64,000 bases of DNA from Ruminococcus sp. (GTDB lineage Bacteria > Bacillota > Clostridia > Oscillospirales > Ruminococcaceae), in the NCBI GenBank assembly GCA_015066805.1, contig SVNP01000005.1, positions 1 to 64,000 on the forward strand, in the 5' to 3' direction. The notes under the pieces were generated by a model. That model was given only the letters and a program-made list of their open reading frames with translations. It was not told the origin of the DNA and did no database searches. Each line of letters begins with the position of its first letter. Position 1 is the stretch's first letter. The position numbers and the translations under genes are program-made. This document shows positions 28,811-37,689 of this stretch, piece by piece.

Positions 28811-29947
28811 TCAGTTGCCGTGTAGGGTAATGGATACAATCTCTGTGGTTTTTGCAGTACGGAAGGGTACACCCCATATGCTGCATCCGCTGCTGACAAT
28901 CAGATGATAGTCTCCGTGGGTGCGTAAGCCGTAGGTGGCTTCGTTCACCAGATCGGAGATCCATCCGCCGGGGAAAACTTGTCCGCCGTGGGTATGCCCC
29001 GAAACCTGTAAATCAATGCCAAGCTCAGCAGCCTTTTGCGTATCCTTAGGCTGATGATCCAGCAGGAGAATAGGCAATTCGGGATCGGTTTTAGCAGTCA
29101 GCTCCGCCAAAGGAATGCGCTGTTCGGTAATATCTTTTCTGCCAATGATCTGCAAGCGGTCATCCAATGTGGTAATATCGTCTTCGATTACCGTAATGCC
29201 CACAGCCTCCAAAGCAGCACGCATACTGCCGTCCTGCTTCAGATTGCGTTCATGATTGCCGAACACAAAGAATACACCCATGGATGCCTCGAGCTTTGCA
29301 AGGGTTTTGTATGCCTGATCTCGTTCGGTATCGGCGGTGTTTTCGTCAAACAAATCACCGCAAAGAATGATGCAATCGGGGGAGAGGGCATTGGTTTTCT
29401 CCACCACCTGCTGCAAATGGTCGGTTCGCAATGCGCTGCCCTCGTGCATATCGCTGAGCAGTACAAGCTGCATGGGTTCACCTGTTAATCCGTTGATAGG
29501 AACGGTGTATTCCGTCAGCGTGATTCTTGCGGAATTCCAGATGCCATAGGCTGTGACCATAACCGCTGCAATGGCAACTGTCAGTCCGCCCATGCAGATT
29601 TTTTTCCAGACAGCAGCCGCCTTTTGAAAAACAGGCAGTCGAAGTATCATCGTAATGATATCCACAATGGGAAACAGCAGCAAGCAGGTGGACATGGTAC
29701 CCATGAGCACAGCCCCCAGCAGACCCATCAGGCTTTGCAGCCAAGGGATATGGGGCAAAGCACCGCCGGCAGCCAGACAAAGCAACATTCCTGCTGTGAG
29801 AACAGCCGACAGGATCCAAAGCGTGCTTTTTTTCAGCTCTTTGCCGTGTATGCGGATCCTTTTGCGAAAATGCTGTAAAATGTAATATTGCAGCGCTGTG
29901 ATCATAAGGATCAGGCATCCGCCTGCCAGCATAATATGAAACTGCAT
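28811..29947 (-). CDS. Membrane-anchored calcineurin-like metallophosphoesterase
   Basis: The 378-residue protein has about four N-terminal hydrophobic helices (residues 3-130), then a metallophosphoesterase domain with all metal motifs: LSDMHEG, GDLFDE, GNHE and GHTHGGQ. This resembles YkuE/YaeI-type membrane phosphoesterases; the substrate is unknown. GGGGGA lies just upstream of the ATG at 29947. A promoter is placed at 29970-29998. It is convergent with the transporter operon. Confidence 0.88.
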   Translation of the reverse strand: MQFHIMLAGGCLILMITALQYYILQHFRKRIRIHGKELKKSTLWILSAVLTAGMLLCLAAGGALPHIPWLQSLMGLLGAVLMGTMSTCLLLFPIVDIITMILRLPVFQKAAAVWKKICMGGLTVAIAAVMVTAYGIWNSARITLTEYTVPINGLTGEPMQLVLLSDMHEGSALRTDHLQQVVEKTNALSPDCIILCGDLFDENTADTERDQAYKTLAKLEASMGVFFVFGNHERNLKQDGSMRAALEAVGITVIEDDITTLDDRLQIIGRKDITEQRIPLAELTAKTDPELPILLLDHQPKDTQKAAELGIDLQVSGHTHGGQVFPGGWISDLVNEATYGLRTHGDYHLIVSSGCSIWGVPFRTAKTTEIVSITLHGN

Positions 29948-29969
29948 AAAAATCCCCCTTTTTTCTTTT

Positions 29970-29998
29970 ATTCTACCACAGATCGCTATCAATTGCAA
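29970..29998 (-). promoter_or_regulatory. Predicted promoter of the metallophosphoesterase gene
   Basis: On the minus strand TTGCAA (29998-29993), 17 bp, TAGAAT (29975-29970), 22 bases before the start codon. Confidence 0.6.
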
Positions 29999-30036
29999 GA
30001 CACAAAACTTTCCGTTTCAGAAAGGAGCCTTTTGAG

Positions 30037-30516
30037 ATGGCATCCCAACCCAAAACCAACGCAATGCGTATTCTGGAGCAAAAGCAACTGCCCCATCATT
30101 GCTTTTTCTATGATTGTAAGGAGTTTACCGATGCGGTTCAGATCGCTGCTATGTTAGGGCAATCTGCTGATATGACATTTAAGACGCTGATGTGTCAGGG
30201 CAAAAGCAATGGCTATTATGCCTTTGTGATCCCTGCCCCATGTACGTTGGATCTGAAAAAAGCCGCTGCCGCTGTGGGTGAGAAATCCGTTGCGCTGCTG
30301 CCTGTCAAGGATATCCAGAAGGTGACAGGGTATATCCGCGGTGGCTGTACCGCCATTGGCATGAAAAAAGATTATCCTGTGGTGCTGGATGCTCATGCAG
30401 CAGCCTATGAGGAAATCATTGTCAGCGGCGGCAAGCTGGGTACCCAGATCCACCTGAGCCCGGATGTTTTTTTGCAGGCAACGGGCGGCAGATGCATGGC
30501 TGTGACCATTGAATAA
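30037..30516 (+). CDS. ybaK: Cys-tRNA(Pro)/Cys-tRNA(Cys) deacylase YbaK
   Basis: The 159-residue trans-editing protein hydrolyses mischarged Cys-tRNA-Pro. Family features are TNAMRILEQKQLPHH, VFKTLM-type DMTFKTLMCQGK, and the signature GYIRGGCTAIGMKKDYP near residue 100. AAAGGAG lies eleven bases before the ATG. It is 15 bases upstream of the GH43 gene and probably cotranscribed with it. Confidence 0.92.
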   Translation: MASQPKTNAMRILEQKQLPHHCFFYDCKEFTDAVQIAAMLGQSADMTFKTLMCQGKSNGYYAFVIPAPCTLDLKKAAAAVGEKSVALLPVKDIQKVTGYIRGGCTAIGMKKDYPVVLDAHAAAYEEIIVSGGKLGTQIHLSPDVFLQATGGRCMAVTIE

Positions 30517-30531
30517 TGAGAGGTACAAAAT

Positions 30532-32046
30532 ATGAAATATCAGAATCCTGTATTAACGGGTTTTTATCCCGATCCCAGTATTTGCCGCTGTGGGGAGCGC
30601 TTTTATATGGTTTGCAGCTCGTTCCAGTTTTTCCCTGGGGTGCCTTTGTTTGAAAGCACCGATCTGATAAACTGGCAGCAGATCGGTCATGTATTGACCC
30701 GAGATTCGCAGCTTCCGCTGGAGGGTGCCGGTTCTGTGGGCGGCATTTACGCACCCACCATACGGTATTACAAAGGAAGATTCTACATGGTCACTACCAA
30801 TGTGACCCATGGAGGTAATTTCTATGTGTATACCGATGACATCTACGGTGAGTGGTCGGATCCCATTTATGTAGAGCAGGGCGGTATTGATCCTTCTCTG
30901 TATTTTGAGGATGACCGTGCCTACTTTATGAGCAACGGCACCGATGATGCGGGGATCCACGGCATTACCCAGTGCGAGATCGATATTGCAACCGGAAAAA
31001 AACTCACACCGGGACGCAGCATCTGGCAGGGTACCGGCGGAAGATTTCTGGAAAGCCCCCATCTTTATAAGATCGACGGCAGCTATTATCTTATGGCTTC
31101 CGAGGGCGGTACGGAATACGGTCATATGGTAACCTATGCCAAGGGAGAAACCCCCTATGGTCCCTTTACGGCTTATGCCAATAACCCTGTGCTGACCAAC
31201 CGTAATCTGGGTGGTTATCTGCTGCAAGGCTGTGGCCATGCTGATCTGGTAGATGACTGCAATGGCAACTGGTGGATGGTGCATCTGTGTTTCCGACAGA
31301 TCGACCAATGGCTGATGCACCATACCACAGGCAGAGAGGTTTCTCTGGTGCCTGTTACCTTTGATGCCGAGGGCTGGTTTACTGCGGGAGTCAACGGTAC
31401 GGCTCGGCTGGAAATGGAAACTCCTCTGCTGCCCGATACAGTGGTGCAGCATCGCTGGGATACCATGACCTTTGCCAATACCGCTGTGGGCAAAGAATGG
31501 TGCTTTATGCAGAATCCTTTGCGGGAGCAGTATGTCTTTGCAGAAGAACAGTTTTCTCTTTGCGGAACGGAAACCGCATTGTGCATGGAAACCGCCTCGC
31601 CTACATTTTTGGGTATCCGCCAGAAAGAACTGCAGTTTACCGCAAGCTGTACGCTCAGCCTTGCCCCTCAGGAAGCAGGTATGACTTTGTACATGACTCC
31701 CGTACAGCATTATGATCTGCTGGTGCGCCCTTGCGAAGATGGTTACTGTGTGCTGCGACGTGCTCAGTTGGGCAATCTGGTGCATGAGGAGCCTGTGATC
31801 TCTTTGCCTAGAACGGCTGCGGAAATCACATTGCAGATCAAAGGTGAATGCTGCAGCTATCATTTTTATGCAGAATGTGCAGGAGAAACCTACGATCTGG
31901 GCTGGTTGGAATCCAAATATCTTTCCACCGAGGTTGCCAACAACTTTACAGGTGTCATGCTGGGTCTGTATGCTGTCCGCCTGAAAGATATGCCTGCTGC
32001 ATGGACGCATTTTACCCGTTTCTGTTGTAAGAATCGGGCAGGCTGA
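30532..32046 (+). CDS. Glycoside hydrolase family 43, beta-xylosidase-like, cytosolic
   Basis: The 504-residue protein begins with the five-blade propeller start NPVLTGFYPDPS. Catalytic residues are visible as Asp14 (base), Asp120 (GGIDPSL) and Glu174 (LESPHLYK, acid). A C-terminal beta-sandwich (about 310-504), as in subfamily 11-type xylosidases, completes it. There is no signal peptide, so it acts on imported xylo-oligosaccharides or arabinoxylo-oligosaccharides. GAGAGGTAC precedes the ATG. Exact substrate (xylosidase or arabinofuranosidase) cannot be read from sequence. Confidence 0.9.
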   Translation: MKYQNPVLTGFYPDPSICRCGERFYMVCSSFQFFPGVPLFESTDLINWQQIGHVLTRDSQLPLEGAGSVGGIYAPTIRYYKGRFYMVTTNVTHGGNFYVYTDDIYGEWSDPIYVEQGGIDPSLYFEDDRAYFMSNGTDDAGIHGITQCEIDIATGKKLTPGRSIWQGTGGRFLESPHLYKIDGSYYLMASEGGTEYGHMVTYAKGETPYGPFTAYANNPVLTNRNLGGYLLQGCGHADLVDDCNGNWWMVHLCFRQIDQWLMHHTTGREVSLVPVTFDAEGWFTAGVNGTARLEMETPLLPDTVVQHRWDTMTFANTAVGKEWCFMQNPLREQYVFAEEQFSLCGTETALCMETASPTFLGIRQKELQFTASCTLSLAPQEAGMTLYMTPVQHYDLLVRPCEDGYCVLRRAQLGNLVHEEPVISLPRTAAEITLQIKGECCSYHFYAECAGETYDLGWLESKYLSTEVANNFTGVMLGLYAVRLKDMPAAWTHFTRFCCKNRAG

Positions 32047-32206
32047 CAACACCTGAACTGCCCCCACAAGGCAGTATCGGGTCATATGTCAAAACAGGAT
32101 TCCATTTTGAGGAGAAAAAGTGAAACCGATATGCAGTTTTTTGCGAGTATAGTAGTAGAGCAAGCCGACACGTTATTTGCATTGGGTATCGGTCAGGATC
32201 AGCTTT

Positions 32207-32692
32207 ATGAAAAAACACTATCCCCAAAAAAGTACGCTTTTGCCGGCAGACGAATACAGATTGGATGTGTGTGTTACGCGATTTTATCATGCAGGGTATT
32301 GTGCAGTTGCAATTCCCGATTTGTCACGAGCCTGGGCCAAGCCCAAAGGCTTTTATGTGACTGTGTTCCCAATTAAGGCAATTTTTCATATGATCCGCCA
32401 TAAGCCAAAGGACTGTATCATGCTTTCCCGATACCATACGGATTGGGGGCGTATTTTGCAAGAACTGCAGGTAGAGTATGCTGTACTGGGACAGCACCAG
32501 ACCATGCACCCTAAGGCAGATACCGATGTGATTGCCTTATCTCATGGGAATTTATCTGCCTATGTTGTAATTTTTGTTTCTCAGCGCAGTTTGCAATACT
32601 TGCATTATGATGGCTGCAGACGTATCAAGGGGTTTCATCTGCGGTTTTATAGAGCATTGAACCGACTGCGACAAGGCATCCATTTACAATAA
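32207..32692 (+). CDS. Orphan protein of unknown function, possibly a gene remnant
   Basis: The 161-residue protein is basic, rich in His, Tyr and Arg, and begins MKKHYPQKSTLLP. It has no membrane segment or motif that I recognise. The Shine-Dalgarno sequence is weak (AGGATC, about ten bases away). Another frame open from 32086/32131 (MQFFASIVVEQADTL) overlaps its start, so a frameshift may have split a longer gene. The strong bidirectional terminator right after the stop argues that the region was once expressed. Confidence 0.45.
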   Translation: MKKHYPQKSTLLPADEYRLDVCVTRFYHAGYCAVAIPDLSRAWAKPKGFYVTVFPIKAIFHMIRHKPKDCIMLSRYHTDWGRILQELQVEYAVLGQHQTMHPKADTDVIALSHGNLSAYVVIFVSQRSLQYLHYDGCRRIKGFHLRFYRALNRLRQGIHLQ

Positions 32693-32736
32693 AAACAGCG
32701 CACTCTGTTGTTCGCAGAGTGCGCTGTTGTTTTTTC
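32693..32736. terminator. Bidirectional intrinsic terminator
   Basis: AACAGCGCACTCTG (32694-32707) and CAGAGTGCGCTGTT (32715-32728) form a perfect 14-bp stem. GTTTTTT follows on the plus strand and TTTTATTG on the minus strand. It serves the orphan gene and the GH26 gene, which converge here. Confidence 0.92.
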
Positions 32737-34321
32737 AGGGCAGGGGATATTCCCAAAGACAGGGCAGGTCTTCCAACGAAAGGGTATGTTCGCTTTGGTA
32801 AACCTTTTCCCACATATAAAGCTCAGTGTATTTTTCCGAGGCGATGCCGAAATCGTGAATGAACTCGCTGCCCCATGTACAGAACCAGCTCCATACAGCA
32901 TTATCCCGCATGAGCAGATCGGGATCCGGCATACAGCCGTTTTCGGTGAGGGCAATGATCTTTTTCTCACTGCTCCAACCGGTCAGCTCGGCAAATTTGC
33001 TGCTCTGAGAGGTATAAGTATGTTCGGGCGGGTAAATATCAATACCCATAATATCCACCGTAGCATCACCGGGGTACCACGCAGGATCCTGACCATTCCA
33101 AACCCAGATCAGGTTGTTCAGACCATGCTCGTTGGTCATCTTATCGTACAGCAGATTCCACAGCCACAGATAGCTTTCGGGCTTGCAGTTGCCCCACCAG
33201 AACCATCCGCCGGAGGCCTCATGCAAAGGCCGCCAGAGCACAGGCACCTGAGCTTCGTTCAGAGGCTTCATAGCTTCCGCAACCGCATCAATATCCCGCA
33301 GCAGCAGATCTTTACCGGCAGGGTCGGTTCCGTCGGCAATGGCATCCAGATTCAGGGTGCAGTCCTTGGCATAAAAACCGGAGTACCAAGGGTGATCGCC
33401 GGAGTTAATAAGATAGCTTTCAGGAGCATTCCAGTGCCAGCAGAAGGTAACAATGCCGCCGTGATTGCAGTAAAAATCCAAAGCATGATCCACAGCCTTG
33501 CCCGTACCGCCGCCAAAATGCACGCGGGAAGGTGTATAATCCATCATATCCAGACCCAGCATTGCAGGGTACTGTCCTGTTTTTGTCTTGATGAGCTCCA
33601 TTTCCTTGCCGTCAATGCCTGCGTCGCAGTTCTGACCGGTAATGGTGTATTTGCCGTAGCAATCCAGCAGGAATTGATACAGCCGCTTGGTGTTATCGTT
33701 TGCATTCGGATTGGAAAGCTGTGCGGTGATCTCATACACATCCTTGCTGATCGGTGTGCCGGCGGTGACTGTAAGGCTATCCACAAAATAATAGCCCCAT
33801 TCGGTACCGGCAGCGATCTCATGGGTACCGGCAGTGAGGTATACACCCTCCACCTTACACTGGCTGAAGGAGGTACCCACAGGGGTGGTGATGTTGCCTA
33901 CACCTGCGCCATCTACAATTGCGGGATTATTTTTGGCAGCAGTTGCATTGCCGCCGCAGGTGGAAAAAGACAGAGTATACACACCGGAAACAGGTACTTC
34001 CACAGAGAAAACTACCTTGTCGTTTTCATTCTGGAAGCCGCCTACATATCCTCTGGAGGAGAAACCGGGGAAGTTAACATCCACTTCCTTGACATTGCCT
34101 GTACAGGCAGCATCCTCTGCCTCGCCAAACCATTGGAAGTCAGCGGGTACGGTCTCGGCATTGCTGTTGGTTTTATTCAGATCCAGATTGGTGTTAAATT
34201 CCGTGCGGGCATCGGAATCCTGATAATCGGCAATATCGTAGCTGTCGCTGCAGCCGCATAATGCAGCGGCAGTGAAGCACAAAGCCATTGCCATGGCAGA
34301 ATAGCGGAAATAACGGGTCAT
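32735..34321 (-). CDS. GH26 beta-mannanase-like lipoprotein with N-terminal CBM35-like module
   Basis: The 528-residue protein has a signal peptide and lipobox ending LCGC (Cys24). A CBM35-like beta-sandwich (about 60-185, EAEDAACTGN... GYVGGFQN) precedes a GH26 (beta/alpha)8 domain (about 190-520). Acid/base Glu368 (RPLHEASGGWFWW) and nucleophile Glu460 (ALTENG) are intact. It would cleave mannan at the cell surface. The ATG at 34321 is seven bases after GGAG. It lies 28 bases downstream of the HEPN gene with no terminator between, so it may be the last gene of that operon. Confidence 0.92.
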   Translation of the reverse strand: MTRYFRYSAMAMALCFTAAALCGCSDSYDIADYQDSDARTEFNTNLDLNKTNSNAETVPADFQWFGEAEDAACTGNVKEVDVNFPGFSSRGYVGGFQNENDKVVFSVEVPVSGVYTLSFSTCGGNATAAKNNPAIVDGAGVGNITTPVGTSFSQCKVEGVYLTAGTHEIAAGTEWGYYFVDSLTVTAGTPISKDVYEITAQLSNPNANDNTKRLYQFLLDCYGKYTITGQNCDAGIDGKEMELIKTKTGQYPAMLGLDMMDYTPSRVHFGGGTGKAVDHALDFYCNHGGIVTFCWHWNAPESYLINSGDHPWYSGFYAKDCTLNLDAIADGTDPAGKDLLLRDIDAVAEAMKPLNEAQVPVLWRPLHEASGGWFWWGNCKPESYLWLWNLLYDKMTNEHGLNNLIWVWNGQDPAWYPGDATVDIMGIDIYPPEHTYTSQSSKFAELTGWSSEKKIIALTENGCMPDPDLLMRDNAVWSWFCTWGSEFIHDFGIASEKYTELYMWEKVYQSEHTLSLEDLPCLWEYPLP

Positions 34322-34349
34322 ATACAATCTCCTTGCAAAGTGTTTGATA

Positions 34350-34790
34350 TCAATGGGGCTTTTTGGGTCGGTAACTGTTAAAGTCGAACTTCACCAGGTC
34401 GTTGATCAGTGTGAGGATCTTCTCGGTATCTGCGGTTACATCTTTTGCAGTATCGGCATCCAATTGCAGCAGAAAGTCAGCAGGGTAGCGTGCTTCAATG
34501 TAGTATCTGGTGATCTGCACGCAGACGGGCAGCCATTTGGCAAAGCTTTTATCCTCCTGCATGGATTGCTTGCAAAGGAAGGGCAGGTTGTGGCCATCAT
34601 ACAGGCGGTTGCGTTTCCACAGCAGATAGCCTTTCATGCCTTTTTCAATGGCCTGCTGGCAGTGGAAGGCAATGGAGTTGTAGCAGTGGCGATCCCCCGC
34701 CAGCATTTCAGCAACTCTCAGATCAATGGCTGCATAGTAGAGCCAGTCATAGTAGCGTTTGCTGTCAGAAGTACGATATCCTCTAGCCAT
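34350..34790 (-). CDS. HEPN-domain protein
   Basis: The 146-residue helical protein matches the HEPN pattern: YYDWLYYAAIDLRVAEMLA, then YNSIAFHCQQAIEKGMKGYLL, and an R-x4-H element (RLYDGH) followed by NLPFL. HEPN proteins are often RNases paired with a minimal nucleotidyltransferase as toxin-antitoxin. Here the HxY tyrosine that is AMPylated in HepT is absent (HNL). The gene overlaps the upstream nucleotidyltransferase-like gene by eight bases, so the two are translationally coupled. The start at 34790 follows GGGAG by eight bases. Confidence 0.78.
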   Translation of the reverse strand: MARGYRTSDSKRYYDWLYYAAIDLRVAEMLAGDRHCYNSIAFHCQQAIEKGMKGYLLWKRNRLYDGHNLPFLCKQSMQEDKSFAKWLPVCVQITRYYIEARYPADFLLQLDADTAKDVTADTEKILTLINDLVKFDFNSYRPKKPH

Positions 34791-35091
34791 ACAGCACACT
34801 CCCGTTCTCCTTAATAGACCATGCAAAGGTGCGAGGGTCTTCGGTCAGGGCATTCCATTCCGATTCCTTATACAGCACCAGATCGTAGGGATACGCACAG
34901 TCCACAGCGGTATACAGGTAGCATTCCAGCTCGGAGATGTTGGGCGCATCATCTTTGACAATAACGGCCAGTTTAAAGCTCCGCAGCTCATGAGTACTGT
35001 GATTTGTCTTTACACTGATGAGATAAATGCGAAGGGGGTTTCCCAGCTCTGCAATGGTGTTTGCTGTTGCTGTAATTTCGGGGTAAAGCAT
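34783..35091 (-). CDS. Degenerate minimal nucleotidyltransferase-like protein
   Basis: The 102-residue protein has the MNT C-terminal pattern YPYDLVLYKESEWNALTEDP...SIKENGSVLYG. The catalytic GS-x10-D-x-D region is replaced (YLISVKTNHSTHELRSFKLAVIVKD in outline), with no GS pair and no paired aspartates. It therefore looks catalytically dead. AAGGAGG precedes the ATG by seven bases, so the gene seems expressed. It pairs with the HEPN gene that it overlaps. Identity as MNT rests on the fold-level pattern and operon partner. Confidence 0.6.
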   Translation of the reverse strand: MLYPEITATANTIAELGNPLRIYLISVKTNHSTHELRSFKLAVIVKDDAPNISELECYLYTAVDCAYPYDLVLYKESEWNALTEDPRTFAWSIKENGSVLYG

Positions 35092-35110
35092 CCAAAAGCC
35101 TCCTTTTCAC

Positions 35111-35953
35111 TCAAAGCACGCAGCTAGCGTGGCGTGTGACATGGCAGCCGATATTCACAGAAACAGGCAAGCCTGCAATATGGGTGGCACCTTGTTCAAT
35201 GTTGACTGCCAGAGCGGTAACAGTTCCGCCGTAGCCCTGGGGGCCAATGCCCAGTGCATTGATGCTCTCCAGCATTTTTTGTTCCAGATCTGCATACAAA
35301 GCCTTAGGGTTGCGGATAGAAATATCACGGCACAGAGCCTTTTTGGCAAGGTAAGCACATTGCTCAAAATCGCCGCCGATGCCTACACCCACCACAATGG
35401 GAGGGCAGGGGTTACTGCCTGCCTTGCGGACAGTATCGGTAACAAAAGCCACAATATCATCAGCAGAAGCAGCGGGAGTCAACATTTTCAATGCGCTCAT
35501 GTTTTCACTGCCAAAGCCCTTGGGGCAGACATCAATTTCCACACGGTCACCGCTGACAATATCCAGATGCAGCACAGCGGGGGTATTATTGGTAGTGTTC
35601 ACACGCTCCAGCGGATCGGAAACCACAGAGCAGCGCAGATAACCATCCAGATAGCCTGCTGCTACACCTGCATTGACAGCCTCACGGAGATCGCCTCCCA
35701 CCAGATGTACATCCTGACCGATACGCATAAAGATCACCGCCATACCCGTATCCTGACAGATAGGCAGGCCGGTCTCCTTGGCAGCATCCAGATTGGCGCA
35801 CAGGTCATCGAACACGCTTTTACCTGCCTCGGAACGCTCTTTTTCCTTGGCGCAGCGAATACATTGTTCCAAAGCAGCCGGAAGAACGCCGTTTGCTTCC
35901 ATGCAAAGGCGGCGAACTGCGGCGGTAATTTCACTGATATGCAATTCTCTCAT
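35111..35953 (-). CDS. Fumarate hydratase (class I, [4Fe-4S]) alpha subunit
   Basis: The 280-residue protein matches the alpha subunit of two-subunit class I fumarase/L-tartrate dehydratase. It has PICQDTGMAVIF, SDPLERVNTTNNTPAV, CPPIVVGVGIGGDFEQ, GIGPQGYGGTVTA and NIGCHVTRH, with three conserved cysteines positioned to hold the iron-sulfur cluster. It hydrates fumarate to malate when paired with a beta subunit. No beta-subunit gene is adjacent, which is unusual. AAGGAG precedes the ATG at 35953, overlapping the amidohydrolase stop by four bases. Confidence 0.9.
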   Translation of the reverse strand: MRELHISEITAAVRRLCMEANGVLPAALEQCIRCAKEKERSEAGKSVFDDLCANLDAAKETGLPICQDTGMAVIFMRIGQDVHLVGGDLREAVNAGVAAGYLDGYLRCSVVSDPLERVNTTNNTPAVLHLDIVSGDRVEIDVCPKGFGSENMSALKMLTPAASADDIVAFVTDTVRKAGSNPCPPIVVGVGIGGDFEQCAYLAKKALCRDISIRNPKALYADLEQKMLESINALGIGPQGYGGTVTALAVNIEQGATHIAGLPVSVNIGCHVTRHASCVL

Positions 35954-37122
35954 AGGGCAACTCCTTTTTGGCTTACGATTTTGCCGTTGATCATGACCCA
36001 TTCCGGGGTAGCATCCAAAGAAAGGGGATCGACATCGGGGGCATAGAGCTGCAAATCGGCATCATAGCCCTCGGTAATGCGGCCTACTCTGTCACCAATG
36101 CCTGCCAGATCGGCAGCATCGCAGGTGATGGCAGCCAGTGCCTGTCCTTCGGGCAGACCGTTTTTGCGGGCAATTGCCGCAGAAAGGGGCAGATATTGAA
36201 TGGGCACTTCGGGGTGATCGGTGCAGACTGCAAGTCCGACATGATTGCGATACAGCACTGCGGCATTTTCAGCCGACTGCTTTTGCAGCTCCGGCTTGGA
36301 ACGATTGCCGATGAGAGGACCGACGATCACAGGTACCGATTCCTCTGCCAGATACTCTGCAATGCGGTGACCCTCTGTGCCGTGGATCAGCACAAGCTCC
36401 AATTGAAATTCCTTGGCGATACGAATGGCTGTGGCCATATCATCTGCACGGTGGCAGTGGAAGAATGCCTTTTGCTCACCACGCAGCAAGGGCAGCAAAG
36501 CCTCGCATTTCATATCGAATTCAGGGGGAGAAAGCTCGGAGTCCTGCTCAGCGGCACGCATATCGGTGAGATAGCGTTGTGCCTTAAACAGCCCCTCACG
36601 GATAATAGCGGCAGTAGCCATGCGGGTAATGGGCGTTTCATCCCTGCGATCATACACACTTTTGGGGTTTTCGCCTAAGGCAAATTTGATGCCTACGGTA
36701 CGCATGAGCATGGAATCCACGCAGCAGCCGACGGTTTTCAGCGCAGCGATCATGCCGCCGGCGGGATTGGCGCTGCCGGGGCTGCTTAAAACGGTTGTGA
36801 CACCACGGCTTCTGGCATCTGCAAAGCAATCATCAAATGGATTGATACCATCAATGACACGCAGATGCGGCATAAAGGGGTCAGTGGCTTCGTTGCAGTC
36901 ATCGCCTTCAAAATCAATGCCGTCTTCTATGATGCCGAGGTGACAATGTGCATCAATAAAGCCGGGCAGCAATCTACCGCCCTTGGCGTCGATATCATCC
37001 GCATCGGTGTGGTCACAGATGCCCAGATGCACACCGGTAATGGTGCTGTCTTCAATTTCCACCCAGCCCTCATGAAGGGAATTGGTGGCGTGGTGATAAA
37101 GCATTGCGTTATAGATTCGCAT
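35950..37122 (-). CDS. Amidohydrolase superfamily protein
   Basis: The 390-residue protein shows the amidohydrolase metal motif GFIDAHCHLG near residue 60, later His ligands in FFHCHRADD and LIHGTEGH, and the catalytic Asp in VCTDHPEVP. The C-terminal segment closes the beta-sandwich (GYDADLQLYAPDPL-like, VMINGKIV). It resembles imidazolonepropionase-like amidohydrolases common in clostridia; the substrate is unknown. AAGGAG precedes the ATG. It is the first gene of a minus-strand run through fumarase alpha, the MNT/HEPN pair and GH26. Confidence 0.85.
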   Translation of the reverse strand: MRIYNAMLYHHATNSLHEGWVEIEDSTITGVHLGICDHTDADDIDAKGGRLLPGFIDAHCHLGIIEDGIDFEGDDCNEATDPFMPHLRVIDGINPFDDCFADARSRGVTTVLSSPGSANPAGGMIAALKTVGCCVDSMLMRTVGIKFALGENPKSVYDRRDETPITRMATAAIIREGLFKAQRYLTDMRAAEQDSELSPPEFDMKCEALLPLLRGEQKAFFHCHRADDMATAIRIAKEFQLELVLIHGTEGHRIAEYLAEESVPVIVGPLIGNRSKPELQKQSAENAAVLYRNHVGLAVCTDHPEVPIQYLPLSAAIARKNGLPEGQALAAITCDAADLAGIGDRVGRITEGYDADLQLYAPDVDPLSLDATPEWVMINGKIVSQKGVAL

Positions 37123-37153
37123 ATTCGCTCTCCTTATGATGTTACATACTGAC

Positions 37154-37182
37154 AGTATACCATAAATTTATGAAAAAAACAA
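37154..37182 (-). promoter_or_regulatory. Predicted promoter of the amidohydrolase operon
   Basis: On the minus strand TTGTTT (37182-37177), 17 bp, TATACT (37159-37154), 32 bases before the start. Confidence 0.55.
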
Positions 37183-37212
37183 CCGTTTTTTGCGGAAACT
37201 CCGCCGCAAATA

Positions 37213-37248
37213 AAGAAAAAAGGACTGCTCCGCAAAGCGGAACAGTCC
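37213..37248 (-). terminator. Intrinsic terminator after rplL
   Basis: On the minus strand GGACTGTTCCGC, loop TTT, GCGGAGCAGTCC (one G-T pair), then TTTTTTCTTT. It lies 21 bases after the rplL stop, and separates rplJL from the amidohydrolase operon. Confidence 0.9.
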
Positions 37249-37269
37249 CTTGGTCAGCAAAAGTATGAA

Positions 37270-37641
37270 TTACTTCAGCTCGATGGTAGCGCCGGCATCT
37301 TCCAGAGCCTTCTTCAGAGCCTCTGCATCTGCCTTGGAAACGCCTTCCTTCAGAGTGCAAGGTGCGCCTTCAACAGCAGCCTTTGCCTCCTTCAGGCCCA
37401 GACCCAGAACGTCCTTAACAGCCTTGATAACGCCCATCTTAGCGTCACCGAAGGAAGTCAGAACAACGTCAAACTCGGTCTTCTCAGCCTCAGCAGCGGG
37501 AGCAGCAGCGCCTGCGCCTGCAGCAGCAACAACAGCGGTAACGCCAAACTCTTCCTGGATAGCGTCAACCAGCTCTTTCAGTTCGAGAACAGAGAGAGCC
37601 TTGATATCTTCGATAAACTTCATAGTCTTTTCGGAAGCCAT
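37270..37641 (-). CDS. rplL: 50S ribosomal protein L7/L12
   Basis: The 123-residue stalk protein has the N-terminal dimerisation helices ([22 protein letters not shown]), an Ala-rich hinge, and the C-terminal factor-binding domain ([33 protein letters not shown]). It is the second gene behind the L10 leader, 48 bases after rplJ. Confidence 0.97.
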   Translation of the reverse strand: MASEKTMKFIEDIKALSVLELKELVDAIQEEFGVTAVVAAAGAGAAAPAAEAEKTEFDVVLTSFGDAKMGVIKAVKDVLGLGLKEAKAAVEGAPCTLKEGVSKADAEALKKALEDAGATIELK

Positions 37642-37689
37642 GATAATTCTCCTTTACAAAATAAAAATTGATTTGGTGGGAACAGGTAA

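Noticed and set aside
32708-34261. Plus-strand frame opposite the GH26 gene
   Set aside because: GH26 has lipobox, both catalytic residues and a Shine-Dalgarno sequence; the opposing frame has none.
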